Source: Paenibacillus crassostreae | Lineage (GTDB): Bacteria > Bacillota > Bacilli > Paenibacillales > Paenibacillaceae | Length of the DNA stretch: 64,000 bases | Assembly (NCBI RefSeq): GCF_001857945.1 | Contig: NZ_CP017770.1 | Span: 186,001-250,000, forward strand | Direction of reading: 5' to 3' | In this document: piece after piece, positions 1-11,843 of the stretch | How the letters are laid out: each line of letters starts with the position of its first letter | Numbering within the stretch: the stretch's first letter is position 1 | The notes under the pieces: model-generated | What the model was told of the DNA's origin: nothing | What the model saw: the letters and a program-made list of their open reading frames with translations, nothing else | Database searches by the model: none | Made by a program: the position numbers and the translations under genes

Positions 1-102
1 CGACTTTAACAATTGAAAAAGGCATAAATATCTTATCTTACAATTATAGTTTATCATGCCGGTAAACTCTTGTCAAATCTTTTTTCTCAATTTAGTGATT
101 AG

Positions 103-2730
<2,628 letters not shown>

Positions 2731-3145
2731 TTACTGAATACGTCAAGTAAGGTTTTTGTCATAATGGACGGCATTATTGAACAATCAACGGTTTCATAAA
2801 TTTCCAGTTCGTATGTATACGATGCCCCTGGTTTCTCTCTTTCTGTTGGTAAGTATATGATAAATTGTAACTTTTCTGTGAGATGAAGGGACTGGGAGGT
2901 TAATGAACAGTCTTACTCTACTTTCCATTTTGTTGAAAATTTATAGGGACTAAAGTCTGTATTAATTTGATCCTAGTGTTAGAATAGAAAGTTCAATATA
3001 GTGGATATAATTACCGTCCACGTAGAGCTCTGCATGTGTGAAGCCATATGAAAAAAAGGCAGTGAGCGTCATGATCATTAATGCTGTGCCGGTAGTTAGA
3101 GTTGATGTTCGCTGATCCGATAATTTACTCCTTGTAATACTAATG
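2731..3145. other. Intergenic region without a convincing gene
   Basis: I see no RNA gene, strong terminator or promoter here. A minus-strand open frame of 71 codons (2962-3177) begins inside the loop of the terminator at 3146-3193, has no good ribosome binding site at its ATG and resembles nothing I know, so I do not call it. Confidence 0.5.
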
Positions 3146-3193
3146 AAAAAATCCCCCTCGTTCTGTAGTGACTCCATTATAGTCGGGGGATTT
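3146..3193 (-). terminator. Terminator of the YesM/YesN operon
   Basis: Read on the minus strand, AAATCCCCC (3185-3193) pairs with GGGGGATTT (3149-3157) across a loop of about 27 bases and runs into a T tract. It lies just after the response-regulator stop codon at 3208. Confidence 0.75.
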
Positions 3194-3207
3194 CTACGTT
3201 CAATGAC

Positions 3208-4806
3208 TTAAGTCAAGATCTTCTTATACTCATTCGGCGACAGCCCGACCTCCTGCTTGAATAGCTTGGAGAAATAGGAATAGTTCGTATATCCGGTTTT
3301 GCTTGCAATGATGTAAACTGACAGATTGGTTGTCTCTAGCAGATGCTTTGCAGCGGCAATTCGGACTTGTATAACGTAGCTACCGAGGGAGATGCCGGTT
3401 TCCCGCTTGAACAGTCTGGCCAGGTAATCAGGATTGAGATAGACAATCTCCGACAGATCGTTGCGGGTAAGATCATCTCCGTAGTGCTCATGAATATACT
3501 GCTTAATCTCCTCCACGATCGATTTGCGCTGGGCGACGAAGTCGCGGTATTCCATGGCGGTATTAACCAGATACTTCAGATATTCCTCCATATCCTCGAT
3601 TGAATGCAGGGAGTGGAGCAGTAGCTTGTCATTGGCCTTGCGGGCATACAATTTATGTACCTGAATGCCCTTCTGCTTGAGAAAAGAATACACCAGTTGC
3701 ACGATATCCAGCCGATACAGGCCAAGCACGGAAGTGTCGAGCGACTTGTGGCTCAGCATGGTTCTTAAATAACGGATAGCCTCCTCCAGAAAAGCACTCA
3801 GCCTGTTCTGATTGAGCAACTCTTCCAGCTGGGCCAGATCCGGTGGGGTATAGGATGATTTCGGTTGACGCAGGTAGTTCTCCACCAGATAGGTCTGATT
3901 TCGACATCTCGTCAGCTCTTCGTCCATATTCAGTAGCTGCTTCAGGATGTTGCCAATTTGGTGCAACTCACCTGCCAAACCGATATTGCAGCAGGCGTCG
4001 CATTTTAGATAGGGAACGGCTTTTTGGATAAAAGAAGTCCCAGTAGCCTGTAGCACTACGGCATCCTCCGGTCGCTCATTCCACTTGAGGATGGCGATCC
4101 AGTTATAGTCTTTAAATTCCAGAATACTCTCGATCGTGTAATCGGAGCTTTGGAGCAGCTCATAGAGCAAATTCAGCAGCGCAAAGTCGAACAGATCCTT
4201 CTCTTCTTTGCCCATACTGCCGATATGGGGAAATACATTGAAAAGAATAGGCTGGATGAGATCGTTCATCTGATAGCACAGGTTCTGTTCTTTGATCGCA
4301 TGGATGATGTCCACTTGTTTAAGCGGGAAGGAAGTGCTTCCGCTGACCAGCCTGCGCCAGAAATGCTCCAGGTTCTTGGACTGGTTCTTCTGCCAGAAGT
4401 AACCACCCAGAATGGCCTGCTCGTTGATCTGCTGCTCCTTGGCGCGGACAATTGCTTTTTGGATAATCAGCATCAGCTTGTCGAATTCAATCGGCTTGAG
4501 AAAATATTCAAAGCTCTGAAGCTCGATCGCTTTCTGGGCATAATTGAAATCCGCATAATTGGTCAGAAGGATCGTCTGCACGCTGTAATTTTGCTCTCTG
4601 ATCCAGGCCAGCAGCTCTAGACCGCTGCCCTGGGGCATCTCAATGTCGGAAATCAGGATCTGCACCGGATGGTTCTCCAGAATTCCCCGCGCCTGGGCGA
4701 CATTGTTGGCCGTATATACGGTTTCGATACCCAACAGCTTCCAGTCAAATTTTTTCTGCAGAGCTGCGATTACGTAGTAGTCGTCATCCACAAGCAATAT
4801 ATTCAT
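3208..4806 (-). CDS. YesN-type response regulator, AraC family
   Basis: The protein is 532 residues from the start chosen here. The N-terminal receiver domain has acidic residues D7-D9, the phosphoacceptor Asp near residue 54 (ILISDIEMP) and the conserved Lys in YFLKP near 103. A long middle region follows, then an AraC-type double helix-turn-helix over the last 100 residues. The start is ATG at 4806: it gives a proper receiver N terminus, follows GGAG, and overlaps the kinase stop codon as ATGA. An upstream in-frame ATG would add 20 residues with no homology sense. The gene is co-transcribed with the YesM-like kinase and lies back to back with the importer genes. It is the likely binder of the boxes at 6668-6818 and 9041-9190. 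Confidence 0.9.
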   Translation of the reverse strand: MNILLVDDDYYVIAALQKKFDWKLLGIETVYTANNVAQARGILENHPVQILISDIEMPQGSGLELLAWIREQNYSVQTILLTNYADFNYAQKAIELQSFEYFLKPIEFDKLMLIIQKAIVRAKEQQINEQAILGGYFWQKNQSKNLEHFWRRLVSGSTSFPLKQVDIIHAIKEQNLCYQMNDLIQPILFNVFPHIGSMGKEEKDLFDFALLNLLYELLQSSDYTIESILEFKDYNWIAILKWNERPEDAVVLQATGTSFIQKAVPYLKCDACCNIGLAGELHQIGNILKQLLNMDEELTRCRNQTYLVENYLRQPKSSYTPPDLAQLEELLNQNRLSAFLEEAIRYLRTMLSHKSLDTSVLGLYRLDIVQLVYSFLKQKGIQVHKLYARKANDKLLLHSLHSIEDMEEYLKYLVNTAMEYRDFVAQRKSIVEEIKQYIHEHYGDDLTRNDLSEIVYLNPDYLARLFKRETGISLGSYVIQVRIAAAKHLLETTNLSVYIIASKTGYTNYSYFSKLFKQEVGLSPNEYKKILT

Positions 4807-6581
4807 AGTTTGCGCTCCATTTCTGTTGAAGGTTCGGGAAGATCCGGCAACATCAGAGTGATGCATGCGCCGCTGCCAGGCAAATTGGTGAATCTGACGG
4901 TTGCCAGATTGTAATACAGGTACTCCAGCCGTTTCAGCGTGTTCATAATGCCGATATGCGTACCTTTCGCCTGATCCAGCGGCAGTCCGGCCTCGAGCTT
5001 CTCTAGCACATTGGCCGGAAAGCCCGGCCCGGTGTCCGAGAATTGAATCTGCGTGGCTTCGATATCATCCTCCAGCAGGCACCGCTTCACTGTGAGCCGG
5101 ATCTGAACTTCATTTTCCCGGGAGATGGCATATTTAATAGAGTTCTCAATGAAGGTCTGCAGCACGAGCGGCGGAATTTTCACGTCCTTGGCCTCCTCGC
5201 TCAGCTCTACTTGATAGCTGAAGGCGTCTTGGTAACGTTGCTTCTGAATCTCCAGATACATCTGCACATGCTCAATTTCATTCGCAAGCGGGACAAAGTT
5301 TTCGCCGCTCTGGAACAGATAGCGGAAATACCTGGAGGTGGTCATCGCCATATCCTCAATTTCCTGATACATTTGAATTTGGGCCATGCTGTATATGCTG
5401 GTCAGGCAATTCAGGAAGAAATGCGGCTTGATCTGCTGCTTCATATAATCCAGCTGGATGCGCTGCTTCTCCAGTTCCTGTTCATACATGGTGATCTTGA
5501 AGGTTTTGATCTGCTCTACGAGATCCTTGAACTGGGTATTGGCCTGCTCCAACTCAATGATTTTGCTGACCTTGTAGTCCGTCGGCTGGCTTTCTTCATT
5601 AATAAGCGCTAGATTTTCGGAGAAGCTTTGAATCGGCCCGAGCACTCTTTTATTGAAGAACAGTATAATGACAAACAGTGAAGATGTAACAATGAAGAAC
5701 AGCAGGACAATCAGGAGCTGGACGATCATAATCTTTTCAAAGGCTCCGAACTTGATAACCATCTTCGCACTGAATGTTGTACCCAGGAACTCGCTGATAA
5801 TCGTCGTTCGTGGCTGCATAAAGGAGGCGAAGCCTGTGTCTTCTGATATATCTTTGCCATTGTTCGAAATGGGGATGGTAAGGTCGGTGCCCTGATCATC
5901 CACGAGCGAAGCATAGCCGTTGGCCCCTAGATTAATTTCACGCAACGGGCGGATCAAGTTATCGGCGGAGATCAGTCCGATCAGATAGCGGTTGTTGTAC
6001 GGGACAATGTTGATTACATAATATTTGCCGCCTACTAGGATGGGCGTCCATTTGGAATAGAACTTTTCGTACACCTCCTTGTCGTCGATAAAAGAAATAA
6101 TCTGCTTCTTCAGCTCCAGATATTCGCCATAATTTACACTGATCGGCGCACAGTTCAGGAAGAATGACTGGTTTTTTAAATAATAGAAAAAGTTATATTC
6201 CTGTCCGTAATTCTTCTGCAGCTCGGCGAACCGGCTGTGCAGAATTTCGTTAGACTTGAAGAATTCGACGCTGTTGATGTCGTAGGCGTTCATTTTGTTC
6301 AGCGTTTCGTCATTCGCCAGCGTCCAGCCCATATAGTGATTCATGTAATCGAAATCATGATTGATACGATTGATGTACAGAGCCGCCGTATCCTTCAGAT
6401 AGCGGGTGGATTGCTGCTTGACGATAATGATTGAAGTGATGCTGATCACCAGATCTACAATAAGAACCGTAACCGCTATAATAAGCATAGCTTTCACATA
6501 ATGGCGGATCGGAAGCGGCTTGTGTAGTGCTGTTTCTTTGGCTATCACGTTTGTTGTACCGGGTCCTTTCTTGGCAATCAT
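4803..6581 (-). CDS. YesM-type sensor histidine kinase
   Basis: The 592-residue membrane kinase has a first transmembrane segment at about residues 31-53, an extracellular sensor domain of about 230 residues, a second segment at about 285-310, a HAMP-like linker, and a His_kinase domain. QQIKPHFFLN carries the phosphorylated His387, and an HATPase_c domain follows (FIENSIKYA N-box, DTGPGF G-box). This is the usual form of kinases that sense extracellular oligosaccharides, often with help from a binding lipoprotein. It overlaps the regulator gene by 4 bases and is divergent from the binding-protein gene at 6865. A GTG at codon 12 behind AAAGGA is an alternative start. Confidence 0.9.
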   Translation of the reverse strand: MIAKKGPGTTNVIAKETALHKPLPIRHYVKAMLIIAVTVLIVDLVISITSIIIVKQQSTRYLKDTAALYINRINHDFDYMNHYMGWTLANDETLNKMNAYDINSVEFFKSNEILHSRFAELQKNYGQEYNFFYYLKNQSFFLNCAPISVNYGEYLELKKQIISFIDDKEVYEKFYSKWTPILVGGKYYVINIVPYNNRYLIGLISADNLIRPLREINLGANGYASLVDDQGTDLTIPISNNGKDISEDTGFASFMQPRTTIISEFLGTTFSAKMVIKFGAFEKIMIVQLLIVLLFFIVTSSLFVIILFFNKRVLGPIQSFSENLALINEESQPTDYKVSKIIELEQANTQFKDLVEQIKTFKITMYEQELEKQRIQLDYMKQQIKPHFFLNCLTSIYSMAQIQMYQEIEDMAMTTSRYFRYLFQSGENFVPLANEIEHVQMYLEIQKQRYQDAFSYQVELSEEAKDVKIPPLVLQTFIENSIKYAISRENEVQIRLTVKRCLLEDDIEATQIQFSDTGPGFPANVLEKLEAGLPLDQAKGTHIGIMNTLKRLEYLYYNLATVRFTNLPGSGACITLMLPDLPEPSTEMERKL

Positions 6582-6667
6582 TTCTATGAATGCGTTTTAA
6601 TAGGTAACATTAACATTATAAAAGGTTTGCTCCAAAAAAACATAAGAATAGAAAGGCATTTCGCCGT

Positions 6668-6818
6668 AAAGTCCGGAAAGCGCTAACAAAAGTCTGGAAA
6701 TTGCTATTTTATGCTCTGTAAGACATAAATCCTGGCGTGCGAATTAATGGAGATAGTACCAGAGGTCCGAATAATGGCCCCAAAGTGTCCGGAATGAAAG
6801 GACCGGGGAGGTTATGAT
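6668..6818 (+). promoter_or_regulatory. Binding-protein promoter with four regulator boxes
   Basis: Four GTCCGGA-like boxes begin at 6671, 6692, 6765 and 6787, that is two direct-repeat pairs spaced 21 and 22 bases and separated by 73. The last box lies where the -35 element should be, 26 bases before a TATGAT -10 hexamer (6813-6818). This is the pattern expected of an AraC-type activator that contacts RNA polymerase. The same arrangement recurs at 9041-9190. The binding by the neighbouring YesN-type regulator is inferred. Confidence 0.75.
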
Positions 6819-6864
6819 TACACATGTAAAGTAGAGTATATTTAAGAAACGGGGGATTATCACA

Positions 6865-8469
6865 ATGGTCAAACAGGGCAACAAACTATCGGCCAAAAAG
6901 CTGGTAGCTGGATTTCTGGCAGCCGTGATGGTAGCAGGACTCGTAGGCTGCAGTAGCAACAATGAGAATACTTCAGCGGCAAGCGATACGAGCGACTTCA
7001 ACAAGGAAGGCATGCCGATCGTTAATGAGCAGGTAACATTGAAGGTTCTGACGGTCCGCTGGGGCAGTATGGGAGATACCTTTACCCAGAACCAGTGGCT
7101 CAAGGATCTGGAGGGAAAAACGAATATCAAAATTGAATGGGAAGTCATGTCCTCCAATGACTGGGGAGAGCAGAAATCCATTATGCTGGCAAGCGGTACG
7201 CTTCCGGATGTAGTGCTGGGCAATCAGTCCTTCTCGGATTCGGATATCGTTAATAATCTCAGCTATTTCCGCCCGATTGATGACTACATCGATCAATACA
7301 TGCCGAATCTGAAGGCAGCGATGGAAGAAACACCTGATATGAGAAAAATCAGCACCTTCCCTGACGGGAAAGTCTACTCAATGCCGACAAGACTTCCATC
7401 CCGTCCACAAAGCTCTCGTCAGCCTGTAATCAACAAGACCTGGCTCGATAATTTAGGCTTGGAGGTTCCGGAGACGATCGACGATCTGTATAACGTACTG
7501 AAGGCATTCAAGGAGCAGGATCCGAACGGAAATGGAAAACCCGATGAAATTCCTTATATCGAGATCAACAATGACACGATCAGTCCGTTCGGGATCGCTG
7601 ATCTCAATAATAACTTCATGCTGGTGAAGGACGGTCAACCGGTATACTATCCTACTTCGGAAGAGTACAAGGAAGGCCTGAAATGGGAGAATAAATTATA
7701 CGCTGAAGGTCTGCTCGATAAAGAGCTGTTCACACAAGACGATACGATGAGATCTGCCAAGTTCCAAAATCCGGATGCTCCGATTGTAGGCTTCACGTAC
7801 CAATGGACTCCGGATGCTGTATTCGGTAAATGGAGCGACCAGTATGTAACCATTCCGCCGATTGCCGGACCGGATGGCAACCGTTACACCATCGGCAATC
7901 CGATCGGGATGAACCTGAGCCGCAACGAGCTGCTGATTACTACATCCAGTAAATATCCGGAGGTAGCCGCACGCTGGGCCGACGAGTTCTATACCAATGA
8001 AGCCAGCATCCAGAACTTCTGGGGCGCTATCGGTACCGTTATCCAGAAGAATGACGACGGCACGTACAGCCTGATGGACCCGCCGACAGGAACCAGCGCG
8101 GATGCTTGGTATTGGGATCAATCGCTGCGTGATTTCGGGCCGAAATACGTGAGCCCTTCCTTTGAGGAAAAAATTATCTTAAGTGAGAAGAGTGGAGACG
8201 GGCTGAAGCTACAACTGGATAAGCTGGGCAGCGAATTCGTTACTACACCGTTCCCTAACGTTATGTACACTGCGGAAGAATTCGAGGAACTTCCTACGCT
8301 GACCACGGACATCGACGGTTACGTGAATACTATGCGCGCCCAGTTCATTAGTAAAGGGAATATTGATGAACAATGGGATGCTTATGTGAAGCAGCTGAAC
8401 GACATGGGTCTTGAAAAACTGATCAAAATCCGTACGGATGCATACGGACGTTATATGAAAGTGGAGTAA
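6865..8469 (+). CDS. Sugar ABC importer binding lipoprotein, Lpl type
   Basis: The 534-residue protein has a lipoprotein signal peptide with lipobox LVGC at about residues 26-29, followed by a family 1 extracellular solute-binding domain of the LplA type common in Paenibacillus. It should be anchored outside the membrane and deliver an oligosaccharide to the permeases at 9258 and 10197. No ATPase gene is present. These systems normally share an MsmX-type ATPase encoded elsewhere. The gene has its own promoter (6668-6818) and a terminator (8536-8570), so it can be made in excess over the permeases. The ligand cannot be read from sequence. Confidence 0.9.
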   Translation: MVKQGNKLSAKKLVAGFLAAVMVAGLVGCSSNNENTSAASDTSDFNKEGMPIVNEQVTLKVLTVRWGSMGDTFTQNQWLKDLEGKTNIKIEWEVMSSNDWGEQKSIMLASGTLPDVVLGNQSFSDSDIVNNLSYFRPIDDYIDQYMPNLKAAMEETPDMRKISTFPDGKVYSMPTRLPSRPQSSRQPVINKTWLDNLGLEVPETIDDLYNVLKAFKEQDPNGNGKPDEIPYIEINNDTISPFGIADLNNNFMLVKDGQPVYYPTSEEYKEGLKWENKLYAEGLLDKELFTQDDTMRSAKFQNPDAPIVGFTYQWTPDAVFGKWSDQYVTIPPIAGPDGNRYTIGNPIGMNLSRNELLITTSSKYPEVAARWADEFYTNEASIQNFWGAIGTVIQKNDDGTYSLMDPPTGTSADAWYWDQSLRDFGPKYVSPSFEEKIILSEKSGDGLKLQLDKLGSEFVTTPFPNVMYTAEEFEELPTLTTDIDGYVNTMRAQFISKGNIDEQWDAYVKQLNDMGLEKLIKIRTDAYGRYMKVE

Positions 8470-8535
8470 AATCGGGCCATCCGAACTTCAGGGAGGAAAC
8501 CTCCCGCAAAGTGAAGGAAATCATGGAGAAACAAA

Positions 8536-8570
8536 AATAGATGGAGCGGTTTAAGCTTCATCTATTTTTT
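8536..8570 (+). terminator. Terminator after the binding-protein gene
   Basis: AATAGATGGAGC pairs with GCTTCATCTATT (one G-T wobble) around a short loop and ends in TTTTTT. It sits about 65 bases after the stop codon. Confidence 0.8.
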
Positions 8571-8614
8571 GATCTGCCAAAGATTCAGCAAAACAGTGAA
8601 AGGAGTGTATTGTC

Positions 8615-8964
8615 ATGGCACAGCAGTGTGGTCTATTCCATTTATGTACGCAATCATAGCGGGGAGGGAACCTTCAAGGTCCTGGCTGTTCCAGGCGCTA
8701 TATCCCATCAAGAAGTTGGATATTATGGCTCACAGCATGTACAGCCTAAAGGCGATGGATGAGGAAGACATCATATTCGGAACCCATACCTTGGCAGAAC
8801 AAAAGCTGGTCGTGGTGTTCAGCCTGAAAGGCAAGATGGCCGAGGTAGATATGGGGTTTCTCGATGGAGTTTACGTAAATCTGATGGACCACAGCGAAGT
8901 AACCATCAACGGAGGCAAACTGCAGTTGAATTCCGGACCGGTTATTATCGGGATTCTCGAATAA
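8615..8964 (+). pseudogene. Remnant resembling a GH13 C-terminal domain
   Basis: An ATG at 8615 follows a good site (AAAGGAG), but its frame stops after 14 codons. Another frame stays open to 8964 and ends in a stretch like the C-terminal beta domain of GH13 alpha-glucosidases (LDGVYVNLMD, then GGKLQLNSGPVII). I read this as a glycosidase gene that lost its catalytic barrel and its frame. The match is by pattern only and the upstream 40 codons are not recognisable. A small intact protein starting internally is the alternative. Confidence 0.4.
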
Positions 8965-9040
8965 AGAAATAATAATGCCGTCTATCGGAGGTTCACTGGG
9001 AAATGTATTTTTTTCCAGTGAAGAGTAGCCCTCACAACCA

Positions 9041-9190
9041 AAAGTCCGGAAATCAGCAGTAAAAGTCCATATAAAATATGGCTTCTTCCGCAGCGCGGAT
9101 ATGGCATCCCTTGTGCTTGAGACAGCGTCTCCAAAAGTCCGGTTAACGCTTCTATAAGGTCCGACAGGCGCAGAAAGTGAACGGTATACT
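9041..9190 (+). promoter_or_regulatory. Permease promoter with four regulator boxes
   Basis: AAAGTCC-type boxes begin at 9044, 9065, 9137 and 9159 (spacings 21, 72, 22), and the last lies 26 bases before TATACT (9185-9190). This copies the binding-protein promoter almost base for base in spacing, though the sequence between boxes differs. The promoter lies before the permease start at 9258, which argues against any earlier start for that gene. Confidence 0.75.
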
Positions 9191-9257
9191 GAAGAAAAAT
9201 ACACAGATAGGTTTATGCTTAGCGCATAGGCTCACAACACTTTTAGGAGGGGATTTC

Positions 9258-10181
9258 ATGAGATCCGCTGGGACAATTCCAGGGAGAACGTTAGGACAAA
9301 TGAAACGGAATTGGGGGCTGTATCTACTGCTGTTTCCCGCCGTGGTGCTTACCTTATTATTCGCATACAAACCAATGTACGGGGTTATAATCGCATTTAA
9401 GGATTATAGCCCAGCTCTGGGCATCGCTGATAGCCCATGGGCGGGATTTAAATATTTTGAGAAGTTCTTTAATTCCTATCAGTTCTCGAACACGATTAAA
9501 AATACGCTGATTATTAGCTTGTACAGCATGCTCACATTTCCAATCCCGATCATACTTGCATTAATGGTCAATCAGATGCGGCCAAACCGGTTCAGACGGT
9601 TTTTCCAGACTGTATCGTATATGCCGCATTTCATTTCAACGGTGGTTATGGTCGGACTGATGATGATCCTGCTGTCGCCAAGCACCGGTCTTGTCGGCAA
9701 TCTGTACAGCCTGTTCGGTAAAGAGGCTCCCGATCTGATAGGATCTGCGAGTCTGTTCAGCAGCGTTTATGTCTGGTCAGATGTGTGGCAGCATGTTGGT
9801 TGGGACAGCATTATATTTATCGCCGCGCTCTCTGCGGTTGATCCTAGTCTCTACGAGGCAGCTACTGTCGATGGTGCAAGCCGCTGGCACAAAATCCGTT
9901 ATATTGATATTCCAATGCTGATGCCGACAGCGGTTACACTGCTAATTCTGCGTGTCGGGGGGCTGCTTGGTATTGGTTTTGAAAAAGTGTATCTCATGCA
10001 GAACGATTTGAACGCCACTTCAAGCGAAATCCTGTCCACCTATGTCTACAAAATCGGGCTGCTCAGTAGCCAGTATAGCTTCTCATCAGCAATCAACCTG
10101 TTTAACACGGTTATTAGCTTTATTTTGCTGATCATCGTCAATCAGATTTCTAAAAAAATGAGCGAAAACAGCTTGTGGTAA
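9258..10181 (+). CDS. Sugar ABC importer permease, LplB type
   Basis: The 307-residue protein has six predicted membrane segments and the binding-protein-dependent permease motif with EAA and a following conserved Gly (YEAATVDGASRWHKI) near two thirds of its length, where the ATPase docks. The start ATG at 9258 follows AGGAGGGG. A longer reading from 9177 would put the -10 hexamer inside the gene. It forms an operon with the second permease 15 bases downstream and belongs with the binding protein at 6865. Confidence 0.92.
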   Translation: MRSAGTIPGRTLGQMKRNWGLYLLLFPAVVLTLLFAYKPMYGVIIAFKDYSPALGIADSPWAGFKYFEKFFNSYQFSNTIKNTLIISLYSMLTFPIPIILALMVNQMRPNRFRRFFQTVSYMPHFISTVVMVGLMMILLSPSTGLVGNLYSLFGKEAPDLIGSASLFSSVYVWSDVWQHVGWDSIIFIAALSAVDPSLYEAATVDGASRWHKIRYIDIPMLMPTAVTLLILRVGGLLGIGFEKVYLMQNDLNATSSEILSTYVYKIGLLSSQYSFSSAINLFNTVISFILLIIVNQISKKMSENSLW

Positions 10182-10196
10182 AAGGGGAGAACTGGC

Positions 10197-11120
10197 ATGG
10201 GAACACTTGCGCCTGCAGTTAAAGAAAATGCGAAAAAAATCAAAAACGACCGTTCCTCGGATACGGTTATGGAATATGTTATGTATGCAATTGCGGTGCT
10301 TTTTCTGGTCATCCTGATGTATCCGCTTTATTTCATCATTATCGCTTCATTCAGTGATCCTTCAGCCGTGGCCGGCGGCCAAGTATGGCTTTTTCCTAAG
10401 GGGTTTACGCTGGACGGCTACAAAGAGCTACTGAAGCATCAGAATATCTGGATCGGCTACCGGAATACGATTCTTTATACGGTGGTCGGTACAATTATCG
10501 GACTTGTTGTTAATATATCGGCGGCTTATGCATTATCCAGAAAAGATCTCGCAGGACGCAAACTTCTGTCGTTGTTTTTCATATTTACTATGTTTTTTAA
10601 CGGCGGCTTGATTCCTACTTTCCTGACTATTCGTGATCTTCATTTGTATGATACGTTTCTGGTCATGGTACTTCCCTTCTCGGTGGGCGTGTTCAACATT
10701 ATCGTCGCCAGGACCTTTTTCCAGACAAGTATCCCCGGGGATTTGTGGGAAGCAGCGCAGATCGACGGCTGCGGGAACCTCCGTTATTTTGTCCAGGTAG
10801 TACTACCGCTGTCCAAAGCGATTATTGCGGTTATTGGGTTATGGATCGCTGTCGGGCACTGGAATTCATATTTTAATGCCTTGATCTATTTGAAAAATCC
10901 GGACTTGCACCCGCTGCAACTGATTCTCCGCAACATTCTGATTACCAATCAGATGCAGTCCGGCATGGGGACAGGCGAGGCAGCGCAAATTGCCCTGCGC
11001 CTTGCAAATATGATGCGGTATTCCGTCATCATCGTCGCTACGATTCCTATTATGTGCGTATATCCGTTTGTGCAAAAATACTTCAATCAAGGGGTAATGA
11101 TTGGTGCGGTGAAGGAATAG
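10197..11120 (+). CDS. Sugar ABC importer permease, LplC type
   Basis: The 307-residue membrane protein has a cytoplasmic N-terminal stretch of about 25 residues, six predicted segments and the EAA motif in WEAAQIDGCGNLRYF. It ends in the typical KYFNQGVMIGAVKE tail of this subfamily. AAGGGGAG precedes the ATG. It is the partner of the permease just upstream. No ATPase follows. Confidence 0.92.
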   Translation: MGTLAPAVKENAKKIKNDRSSDTVMEYVMYAIAVLFLVILMYPLYFIIIASFSDPSAVAGGQVWLFPKGFTLDGYKELLKHQNIWIGYRNTILYTVVGTIIGLVVNISAAYALSRKDLAGRKLLSLFFIFTMFFNGGLIPTFLTIRDLHLYDTFLVMVLPFSVGVFNIIVARTFFQTSIPGDLWEAAQIDGCGNLRYFVQVVLPLSKAIIAVIGLWIAVGHWNSYFNALIYLKNPDLHPLQLILRNILITNQMQSGMGTGEAAQIALRLANMMRYSVIIVATIPIMCVYPFVQKYFNQGVMIGAVKE

Positions 11121-11154
11121 CCTGCTGTTCGTTACTTAACAACCAGGAAGAGGT

Positions 11155-11385
11155 CTATAGATGAAAACTAATATTCCGAATCGGATCCGTAGAAGCTTCC
11201 AGATCGATAGCACCACGTTCACCATTATAAAGATCCTGACTCGTTCCACTTCTGATAATTGTTGTATCTGAGAAAACAATACCTGCATTGTTTTGAAAAT
11301 GATATCCGGGGAATACAGTGTTCATTCTGATACCAGAGGCGCCAACAGTATCTTCGAAATTGAGAACGAAGGTGGCCTTTCTCAT
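11155..11385 (-). pseudogene. Fragment of a beta-helix glycosidase, GH87-like
   Basis: The 76-codon frame contains NNAGIVFSDTTIIRSGT and ERGAIDLEASTDPIRNISF, which resemble a stretch of the right-handed beta-helix of GH87-type alpha-1,3-glucanases. Such enzymes exceed 500 residues, there is no signal peptide, and no continuation is visible on either side. It is a cut-out piece, antisense to the importer operon. The family is assigned from memory of the motif. Confidence 0.45.
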
Positions 11386-11540
11386 GTTATATGCGATAGT
11401 TGGGGGATTGAGTTGCAGAGGTAGAGGACCGATAAAATTTACTTATAATCAAATTTTCCATTGAGCGCTTACAGAGGGTTATGTCACACTATAGAAGTGA
11501 ATTCGTATTACAATTTTCCCCTCGAAAGGAGATGTTTGAA

Positions 11541-11576
11541 ATGACTGCTTATATGGTATTGGTGGTTTTAACTTAA
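11541..11576 (+). CDS. Possible 11-residue leader peptide
   Basis: ATG at 11541 lies nine bases after AAAGGAG, a better site than many real genes here have, and encodes MTAYMVLVVLT. It opens the structured leader before the rsgA-like gene. It could be a sensing peptide for attenuation, or the stub of a lost gene. Confidence 0.4.
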   Translation: MTAYMVLVVLT

Positions 11577-11794
11577 CCGAATATCGGGCATAGTAAATTC
11601 CAGTCTTTGATGATAGCTTGGAATGAGAGCAACCGGGAATATCACCCGTGTTTTTTTGCTATGCCGTAAACAGTAACCTTTCGTGAATACTGCTGTTAGC
11701 GGGACTGGTCGTTGCCTTCGGCAACTGCTCGTCCATGCAACCTGGATATGATGTAGGTTGTATCCCTTTTGATTATAGCTGACTTTTGGCTTTC

Positions 11795-11843
11795 ACCGCG
11801 AACAAGCATCTTCTTAGGAGGCTGCTTGTTCGCGGTATTTTTA
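11795..11843 (+). terminator. Strong terminator in the rsgA-like leader
   Basis: ACCGCGAACAAGCA (11795-11808) pairs perfectly with 11823-11836 and is followed by ATTTTTA. It stands between the leader and the gene at 11884, so it would block that gene unless bypassed. Its loop includes an AGGAGG sequence. Confidence 0.75.

Larger units (their letters stand above)
11525..11843 (+). promoter_or_regulatory. Structured leader upstream of rsgA-like gene
   Basis: In order it holds a ribosome binding site and 11-codon frame (11541-11576), a closing stem GGCATAGTAAA/TTTGCTATGCC (11587-11597 with 11655-11665) around two smaller hairpins, an imperfect GGAC...GTCC hairpin with core GTTGCC-TTC-GGCAAC near 11700-11733, a CAACCT/AGGTTG hairpin, and a 14-bp terminator stem. 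A short translated frame, several hairpins and a terminator before a ribosome-related gene suggest ribosome-controlled attenuation. No known riboswitch was recognised. Confidence 0.5.

Noticed and set aside
2962..3177. Minus-strand 71-codon frame after the rifamycin phosphotransferase gene
   Set aside because: Its start lies in the loop of the two-component terminator, it has no ribosome binding site and no recognisable features.
9177..9257. Longer N terminus for the first permease
   Set aside because: It would include the -10 hexamer at 9185-9190, while ATG 9258 has a strong AGGAGGGG site.
11770..11843. T-box riboswitch before the rsgA-like gene (ACCGCG in the terminator arm)
   Set aside because: The TGG needed directly before ACCGCG is displaced by five bases, no specifier-loop features were found, and the downstream genes are not amino-acid related.
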